A stretch of DNA of 64,000 nt from Nonlabens arenilitoris (lineage in GTDB: Bacteria; Bacteroidota; Bacteroidia; Flavobacteriales; Flavobacteriaceae): NCBI RefSeq assembly GCF_002954765.1, contig NZ_MTPW01000001.1, positions 1,129,501 through 1,193,500 on the forward strand, in the 5' to 3' direction. Under the pieces are notes generated by a model. That model saw only the letters and a list, made by a program, of their open reading frames with translations. It had not been told where the DNA came from and did not search any database. The position numbers and the translations under genes were made by a program. Numbering within the stretch: the stretch's first letter is position 1; each line of letters starts with the position of its first letter. Shown piece after piece: positions 59,157-64,000 of the stretch.

Positions 59157-60758
59157 TTAATTGGTTGTTTCTGAATAGTATATCTCAAGCTTTAAACGCT
59201 TATCTGCATCACTAGAAAGATTACCATGCAGAATTGTTCCTTCATGAGATATAGCAGATCCAGTAAGAATTTCATCTACTATATTAGGGTTTTTAACCTT
59301 GCTTGTTGATATAGAATTAACATTACGAGTAACTGCAACAGCTAATCTAACATTTTCTATATCACCATTTAGAACAGAAGTGATATGATCTGTCAACCTT
59401 ACACGATACTTAACACCTTGGGAAGACCCGTCATCAATATCTAGTCGCTCCAAAACACCTAGATGACCGCTTTTATCAGCAGCTTGATCAAAGATATAAT
59501 CTACAAGCACTGCATTATCATCATAATTATAAATAATAATTCTTTCAGGCTCAGTCGATCCGGCATTAACAGCCGATTGATCTACGTAAAAAGTAAGTGA
59601 AGCATCGTTAATAATCCATTGATTTGCTATGATTTCAGTTAATGCATCAGCTTCACCATTCATATCCAAATCAGGTCCGAAAAGATCAATTAGTACTAAA
59701 GACCCAGATCCTCCTTTTAAATATAATCTTTCTTCACCCAAAGAGCTATCATCTGCTCCTTGAATTATAGTAGTCAATGCGGTATCCCTCAAACTGTTAT
59801 CAAATAAACTAACATTATTACCTCCAAAACTCAATGTGAATTCGGTATCTATAATATTAACCTCATCTGTATCCCCATCATTATCTAAGTCACTTACATC
59901 CTGCACATTTATTTTCAAATAAAAATCAACAGTCGCATTCTCTATATCAATTAAACTTAAATGACCTTGTCCAGTTATACTAGAAACTTTAAAATAAAGG
60001 CCTCGAAAATAATTCCTAAAGTTATTATTACTTGACAAACCAGTTGTGCCAGCCGCATCAATGATTACATTTTGCCAGTAAGTTCTATCTAATTGAACTC
60101 TTAGTCTAGGTGATAAACGCTCAATCTCACTTTCCTCTCCATCTTCATCAACTGACTGAATAATAACCTCTCTAGAATCTGGATAAAATGAATGATCAAG
60201 GATTAACGCACCCTTTTGGGCATCTATAACTTGTCCTAAGTCGGAGTAGTAAACAGCCTGACTCGTTACATCATTGATATCAAAATCATTAAGTAGAAAA
60301 TTATTTCTATAAATCTGCAAAGTAATTGCTTCAGTCCCATATAATGAATCAACCTCATAGGTAGTAGCCTCGCCGTCAAAATCAGTCGCGGTTGAAAAAT
60401 AAGGGAGATTAATAACCACACTATCTAAAACTGGATCAATACCAAAGCTTGGATTAGAAGTTGGTAAATCCAACTGACTTACGAAACTATAATCAGTTCT
60501 ACCATAAACAGGATCAGTATAAGAACCTAAAGGCATTGAACCAAAATTATTAGTTTGTACAGGACCTAATACTTCATTAAAGGCCACTACATCAAAATCT
60601 TGCTTTTTTATTCGATCATTTAATTGATCTGCTCCTAGGATATCACTCCCAATGGTATTCAACTCATTATCACAAGCAGCTAAACCCAAAATTACACCTG
60701 CAATAACTGAAGCATTTAAAGCGAACCGCTTCATCTTACTCATCATTTTCTTTTTCAT
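59157..60758 (-). CDS. DUF4270 lipoprotein
   Basis: A 533-residue lipoprotein (VIAGVILGLAACDNELNTIG, lipobox Cys near residue 29). DUF4270 hallmarks are the early IGSDILGADQLNDRIKKQDFDVVAFNE and SMPLGSYTDPVYGRTDYSFVSQLDLP. The rest is beta-rich. The function is unknown; these surface or periplasmic lipoproteins are widespread in Bacteroidota and often sit next to glmS and a GT5 gene, as here. Its 5' end overlaps the GT5 gene by 23 nt, implying coupling. Confidence 0.87.
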   Translation of the reverse strand: MKKKMMSKMKRFALNASVIAGVILGLAACDNELNTIGSDILGADQLNDRIKKQDFDVVAFNEVLGPVQTNNFGSMPLGSYTDPVYGRTDYSFVSQLDLPTSNPSFGIDPVLDSVVINLPYFSTATDFDGEATTYEVDSLYGTEAITLQIYRNNFLLNDFDINDVTSQAVYYSDLGQVIDAQKGALILDHSFYPDSREVIIQSVDEDGEESEIERLSPRLRVQLDRTYWQNVIIDAAGTTGLSSNNNFRNYFRGLYFKVSSITGQGHLSLIDIENATVDFYLKINVQDVSDLDNDGDTDEVNIIDTEFTLSFGGNNVSLFDNSLRDTALTTIIQGADDSSLGEERLYLKGGSGSLVLIDLFGPDLDMNGEADALTEIIANQWIINDASLTFYVDQSAVNAGSTEPERIIIYNYDDNAVLVDYIFDQAADKSGHLGVLERLDIDDGSSQGVKYRVRLTDHITSVLNGDIENVRLAVAVTRNVNSISTSKVKNPNIVDEILTGSAISHEGTILHGNLSSDADKRLKLEIYYSETTN

Positions 60759-61563
60759 TTAAAATATCGTTAAGATAGAATCCTTCATAAGCATCTGCAA
60801 ATTCTTCATGAGAGTGATATTCGAGTACTGGCTTCTCTACAGAATCTATGTATGCATTCAATTCCTCATCTAAATCTTCACTAGCTTTAATAACACCATC
60901 ACTAAACCTAACAGCATTCTTCATTAAATTAACATATGAAGGCTCTTCAAATTCAGTTACAGCATCATCATCTAACGCATCAAACCTGAGTTTATCTATC
61001 ATTTCAGTATCTAACGTTCCATCAAAGGATTGATTATATACTGAGGTAACTATTTTACTATCTTCAAATAATGGGTCATTACCATAATAGTTTTTGATAT
61101 ATAATGGTAGTAGCCCAGCAAGCCATCCATGAACATGAATAATATCTGGAGCCCAATTTAACTTCTTAACGGTTTCAATAACACCTTTAGCAAAAAATAT
61201 AGCTCGCTCATCATTATCATCAAAAAGGTTACCTTCTTCATCTGTCAGTGTCGCCTTACGTTTAAAGTAATCTTCATTATCTATGAAGTATACTTGCATT
61301 CTTTCTTTTGGAATAGAAGCTACCTTAATAATCAATGGCATATCTAAATCATTAATAATTAGATTCATACCACTTAACCGGATCACTTCATGTAATTGAT
61401 GTCTACGCTCATTAATATTTCCAAAACGTGGCGTAAATATTCTGATCTGACCTCCACGATCATTCACCATTTTAGGACTAAAATAGGACATCGAGGATGC
61501 TTCAGTTTCTGGTAAATAAGGGATAACTTCTGAGGATACGTACAGGACTCTTTTTTCCTTCAT
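60736..61563 (-). CDS. Glycogen/starch synthase N-terminal (GT5) domain protein
   Basis: A 275-residue protein matching the GT5 (ADP-glucose glycogen synthase) N-terminal domain: VLYVSSEVIPYLPETEASSMSYFSPKMVNDRGGQIRIFTPRFGNINERRHQLHEVIRLSG, then DIIHVHGWLAGLLPLYIKNYY. The second Rossmann domain with the donor-binding region is absent, so it is about half of a full synthase. This short form recurs in Flavobacteriia. It may need a partner or be non-catalytic, which cannot be decided here. Shared operon with DUF4270 and glmS. Divergent from panC, with a -7 box (TATTTTTG) at 61600-61607. Confidence 0.82.
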   Translation of the reverse strand: MKEKRVLYVSSEVIPYLPETEASSMSYFSPKMVNDRGGQIRIFTPRFGNINERRHQLHEVIRLSGMNLIINDLDMPLIIKVASIPKERMQVYFIDNEDYFKRKATLTDEEGNLFDDNDERAIFFAKGVIETVKKLNWAPDIIHVHGWLAGLLPLYIKNYYGNDPLFEDSKIVTSVYNQSFDGTLDTEMIDKLRFDALDDDAVTEFEEPSYVNLMKNAVRFSDGVIKASEDLDEELNAYIDSVEKPVLEYHSHEEFADAYEGFYLNDILNEKENDE

Positions 61564-61599
61564 AAATTGTTTTATTGATGCCTAACTTTTAGCAAGTTG

Positions 61600-61607
61600 C
61601 AAAAATA
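61600..61607 (-). promoter_or_regulatory. -7 box of GT5-DUF4270-glmS
   Basis: Minus-strand TATTTTTG, 36 nt before the GT5 ATG. The -33 is weak. Confidence 0.5.
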
Positions 61608-61616
61608 CACAATTTC

Positions 61617-61646
61617 TTGCACTTTCATGGTTTAACCTTATGTTTG
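61617..61646 (+). promoter_or_regulatory. panC promoter
   Basis: TTG (61617-61619), exactly 19 nt, then TATGTTTG (61639-61646), 25 nt before the panC ATG. Full consensus match. Confidence 0.8.
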
Positions 61647-61671
61647 TAGCATTGTCCAAACCTTTACACCT

Positions 61672-62523
61672 ATGGTATTTCAAACCCATATAAAATTAAC
61701 AGCACAGATTGAGAGTCTTAAAAATAAGAATCTTAAAATAGGTTTTGTCCCTACTATGGGAGCTCTTCATGCTGGGCATATTTCATTGATGCAAGAAGCG
61801 ATGAAATCTAACGATATTTTGGTCGTGTCTATTTTTGTAAACCCTACCCAATTTGATAACGCCAGTGATTTAAGCAAATACCCTAGAACACTTAAAAATG
61901 ACACAAATCTCATTTATAATCATTTTGGGGAATCTAATGTACTTATCTACACACCTAATGTTGAAGATATATACGGAGACCGTGCGGTCGCAAAATCTTA
62001 TCAATATGACGGATTAGAACTGGTTATGGAAGGAGCAAATAGACCAGGTCACTTTGATGGAGTGGGAACTATTTTAGAATTCTTATTTCAAAAAGTACAA
62101 CCAGATTATGCATATTTTGGTGAGAAAGACTTTCAGCAACTACAAATTGTTAAAAAATTAGTAGAGAAACTACACCTACCCGTTAAAATCATAGGGTGCC
62201 CAATAAAGAGAGAAGCACATGGACTAGCCATGAGTTCTCGCAATGAAAGGTTAAGTCCACAAGCCAGAGAAGAAGCTGTTTTCATTATTCAATCTCTAGA
62301 AAAAGCCAAAGCTTATTTTAAAAACCACAGTATTAATGACACTGTTGCTATGGTACAAAAGTTGTATGCTAAAAATAAAAATCTAGAATTAGAATATTTC
62401 ACTATCGCAAGTGAAGAAACCTTAATTCCTGTAAAACGCAAATACAATAAACACACCTATAGAGCTTTTATAGTTGCGCATTTAGAAGGTGTAAGACTAA
62501 TTGATAATATGCGTTTATCATAA
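61672..62523 (+). CDS. panC: Pantoate-beta-alanine ligase
   Basis: ATP-dependent joining of pantoate and beta-alanine to pantothenate. The 283-residue protein has the HxGH-type nucleotidyl motif in [18 protein letters not shown] (about 26-43). [40 protein letters not shown] and the KMSKS-like [11 protein letters not shown] are present. It is followed 40 nt later by panD, which makes its beta-alanine substrate, so the pair forms a pathway unit. Confidence 0.97.
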   Translation: MVFQTHIKLTAQIESLKNKNLKIGFVPTMGALHAGHISLMQEAMKSNDILVVSIFVNPTQFDNASDLSKYPRTLKNDTNLIYNHFGESNVLIYTPNVEDIYGDRAVAKSYQYDGLELVMEGANRPGHFDGVGTILEFLFQKVQPDYAYFGEKDFQQLQIVKKLVEKLHLPVKIIGCPIKREAHGLAMSSRNERLSPQAREEAVFIIQSLEKAKAYFKNHSINDTVAMVQKLYAKNKNLELEYFTIASEETLIPVKRKYNKHTYRAFIVAHLEGVRLIDNMRLS

Positions 62524-62551
62524 TAATGATTTTTTAAATAATTACAAATCG

Positions 62552-62559
62552 TATCTTTG
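62552..62559 (+). promoter_or_regulatory. -7 box 4 nt before panD ATG
   Basis: TATCTTTG followed by CAAC and the ATG at 62564, predicting a leaderless transcript. The -33 is weak. It also argues for this ATG over the upstream in-frame ATG. Confidence 0.6.
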
Positions 62560-62563
62560 CAAC

Positions 62564-62914
62564 ATGTTAATTACAGTAGTAAAATCTAAAATTCACCGAG
62601 TTAAAGTAACCGGTGCGGACCTAAATTATATAGGCAGTATCACCATTGATGAAGATCTTATGGATGGTGCAAATATTGTTGAAGGTGAAAAAGTTCAAAT
62701 CGTTAATAATAATAACGGTAACCGTTTAGAGACCTATGCCATTCCTGGACCGAGAGGTAGCGGAGAAATCACTCTTAATGGAGCAGCAGCAAGAAAAGTT
62801 TCTCCTGGTGATGTTCTTATCCTTATCTGTTATGCTCAAATGACGATGGAAGAAGCTCGTGCTTTTAAACCAACACTACTTTTCCCTAATGAAGAGGATA
62901 ACACCTTATCATAA
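62564..62914 (+). CDS. panD: Aspartate 1-decarboxylase
   Basis: Pyruvoyl enzyme converting aspartate to beta-alanine. The 116-residue protein starts [37 protein letters not shown]. The self-cleavage site is the Gly-Ser in NYIGSITID (about residues 21-29), whose Ser becomes the pyruvoyl group. [24 protein letters not shown] follows. An earlier in-frame ATG at 62501 would add 21 residues of panC-overlapping sequence and is rejected. Confidence 0.96.
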   Translation: MLITVVKSKIHRVKVTGADLNYIGSITIDEDLMDGANIVEGEKVQIVNNNNGNRLETYAIPGPRGSGEITLNGAAARKVSPGDVLILICYAQMTMEEARAFKPTLLFPNEEDNTLS

Positions 62915-62920
62915 ATCAGC

Positions 62921-63904
62921 TTGAAAAAAGCATCCCTCAAAACATTAAAAATATTACTACCGCTCGCGTTAGGAATATTTTTAATTTACATCTCTTACAC
63001 ACAATTTACTGAAAATCAAATCAATGAGATAAAATCTTATTTGATTGATGCAAACTACAGCTGGATTGTTCTAGGAGTTATACTAGCATTTTTAAGTCAT
63101 CTTTCTAGAGCATGGCGATGGAACTATATGCTTAAAGCAATAGGACATCAACCAGCTTTTCTTACTAATGTCATGGCTATTGGCACAGGCTATGCTATGA
63201 ATTTAATAATACCTCGCAGTGGTGAAGTCGCTCGTGCTGTTGTTGTAAATCGAGTAAATAACGTACCAGTAGATAAAGCTATAGGTACCATAATAGCAGA
63301 GCGTGTTCTCGATTTTATTATTCTTTTAATCATCACAGCTACCGCATTGTTAGTGTCAGGCACTGTTATTATTGACTTCTTTAAAGAACGTTTAAACACC
63401 GCTTTCGCGAAAGCGGGTTCTTCAACAATTCTTATCTATGGAATAATTGCTTTAATCTTTACCATCATTGTAGTTGTATTATTTAGATACATAAAACCAT
63501 TTCAAAAACTAAAAAACTTTATCAGCGGTCTTAAAGATGGATTTAATACAATATGGACCATGCAGCAAAAATGGCTTTACCTGGCTCACACATTATTTAT
63601 ATGGACCATGTATTTATTAATGTTTTACGTTAGCATCTTTGCGCTTCCAGACACGGCTTCTATTCCAGTAAGTGGTATTTTAAGTGCATTTGTAGCAGGC
63701 AGTTTTGCTGTTGCCTTTACAAACGGTGGTTTTGGCGCTTATCCCTACTTTATAGCACAAGTCCTTCTGCTCTTTGGAGTAGCAGAAACCTTAGGAACGT
63801 CACTAGGCTGGATCCTGTGGACCTCACAAACAGCACTAGTTCTTATTTATGGCCTCGTTTCATTTGTAATGCTTTCTATAAAAAATAGTGTTTCGGCTAA
63901 ATAA
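62921..63904 (+). CDS. Flippase-like (LPG synthase TM / UPF0104) membrane protein
   Basis: A 327-residue inner-membrane protein with 7-8 TM helices. LSRAWRWNYMLKAIG near residue 60, MNLIIPRSGEVARAVVVNRVNNVP near 95 and AFTNGGFGAYPYF near 270 are typical of the lysylphosphatidylglycerol synthetase TM region/UPF0104 group. No aminoacyl-transferase domain is attached, so it may act as a lipid flippase. It starts at a TTG 6 nt after panD, the only suitable codon before TM1. Palindrome copy 16 is read as TAFAKAGSS. Transcribed with panC-panD. Confidence 0.85.
   Translation: MKKASLKTLKILLPLALGIFLIYISYTQFTENQINEIKSYLIDANYSWIVLGVILAFLSHLSRAWRWNYMLKAIGHQPAFLTNVMAIGTGYAMNLIIPRSGEVARAVVVNRVNNVPVDKAIGTIIAERVLDFIILLIITATALLVSGTVIIDFFKERLNTAFAKAGSSTILIYGIIALIFTIIVVVLFRYIKPFQKLKNFISGLKDGFNTIWTMQQKWLYLAHTLFIWTMYLLMFYVSIFALPDTASIPVSGILSAFVAGSFAVAFTNGGFGAYPYFIAQVLLLFGVAETLGTSLGWILWTSQTALVLIYGLVSFVMLSIKNSVSAK
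63400..63415. repeat. Dispersed palindrome copy 16 (in flippase-like gene)
   Basis: Exact 16-mer, read as AFAKA. Confidence 0.95.
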
Positions 63905-63934
63905 TTGTAAATTCCGTTCCAAAATTTTCTTACA

Positions 63935-64000
63935 ATGAAACATTTTATAGCTTTCATCATATTGCTATTTACCTGCAATACTCTATTCTCACAAGCTTTT
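63935..64000 (+). CDS. Exported protein, truncated by window end
   Basis: An ATG 30 nt after the flippase stop opens a frame that runs off the window: 22 codons reading MKHFIAFIILLFTCNTLFSQ, then AF. This is a convincing signal peptide with an SQA cleavage region. Only the leader is visible, so the mature function cannot be read. Confidence 0.6.
   Translation, partial: MKHFIAFIILLFTCNTLFSQAF

Overview
The window looks like chromosomal DNA of a gliding member of the Flavobacteriaceae (Bacteroidota). Supporting signs are the mutY-ssb-gldE-gldD gliding locus, a type IX secretion sorting tail (5402-6601), DUF4270, DUF3098, DUF4199 and DUF4301 proteins, an HhH-extended L21, and repeated Bacteroidota-type promoters (TTG-N19-TAnnTTTG). 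Shine-Dalgarno sequences are not evident. Gene density is high, and I see no rRNA, tRNA, CRISPR array or prophage. Some features of the repeats remind me of marine genera such as Nonlabens or Dokdonia, but that is only an impression.

Layout. 1-4822: leuS (cut by the window edge), then the envelope/translation run ftsX-DUF3098-uppP-truB. 4819-7419: a lipoprotein, a secreted LamG protein and an XRE/S24-type regulator. 7420-18862: a membrane-stress supra-operon of YbjN/CesT-like protein, PspA, zinc ribbon, YqiJ/NfeD-like protein, an AT-rich two-TM protein, flotillin, a REP-associated transposase (RAYT) and a 1678-residue coiled-coil AAA+ ATPase. Nearly every gap in it carries a hairpin or dispersed repeat. 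19061-26992: two convergent gene pairs encoding two secreted beta-lactamase-fold serine hydrolases, a nucleotide-transporter-like membrane protein fused to HEAT repeats, and an exported dikinase-like protein. This is the best candidate for an undescribed system. 27074-32474: a minus-strand run of thioredoxin-like protein, ArfB, a frameshifted DUF4301 gene, NadR-like kinase, PnuC-type transporter, thiamine-binding-like protein, GGGP synthase and phosphopantetheinyl transferase. 32589-36394: ahcY, two small proteins, L27/L21 and DUF4199. 36574-40365: a paired M16 protease system, the first fused to an OmpA domain and the second frameshifted. 40433-47776: EamA transporter, gldD-gldE-ssb-mutY, HU, a 30-residue ribosomal-type protein, RNase G and recX. 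47766-54490: a JmjC-like protein and a biotin operon (bioF, DUF2007, bioD, bioA, ketosynthase, bioB). 54705-64000: ankyrin protein, atpC/atpD, GT5-DUF4270-glmS, and panC-panD-flippase followed by a truncated exported protein.

Sequence-wide signals. A 16-bp palindrome, CGCTTTCGCGAAAGCG, occurs 16 times (about once per 4 kb), both between genes and inside at least 11 coding regions. There it is translated as RFRES, AFAKA or LSRK depending on frame. A second repeat, GTCTGAGCTTGTCGAAGAC, sits in two operon gaps and in a linker of the AAA+ ATPase. Four genes (recX, panD, bioF, thioredoxin-like) have a TAnnTTTG box ending exactly 4 nt before the ATG, which predicts leaderless mRNAs. Two genes are broken by apparent loss of one A from a run in the shared context TAAAAATT.

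All functional calls are by reading motifs and family resemblance. No database search was run.
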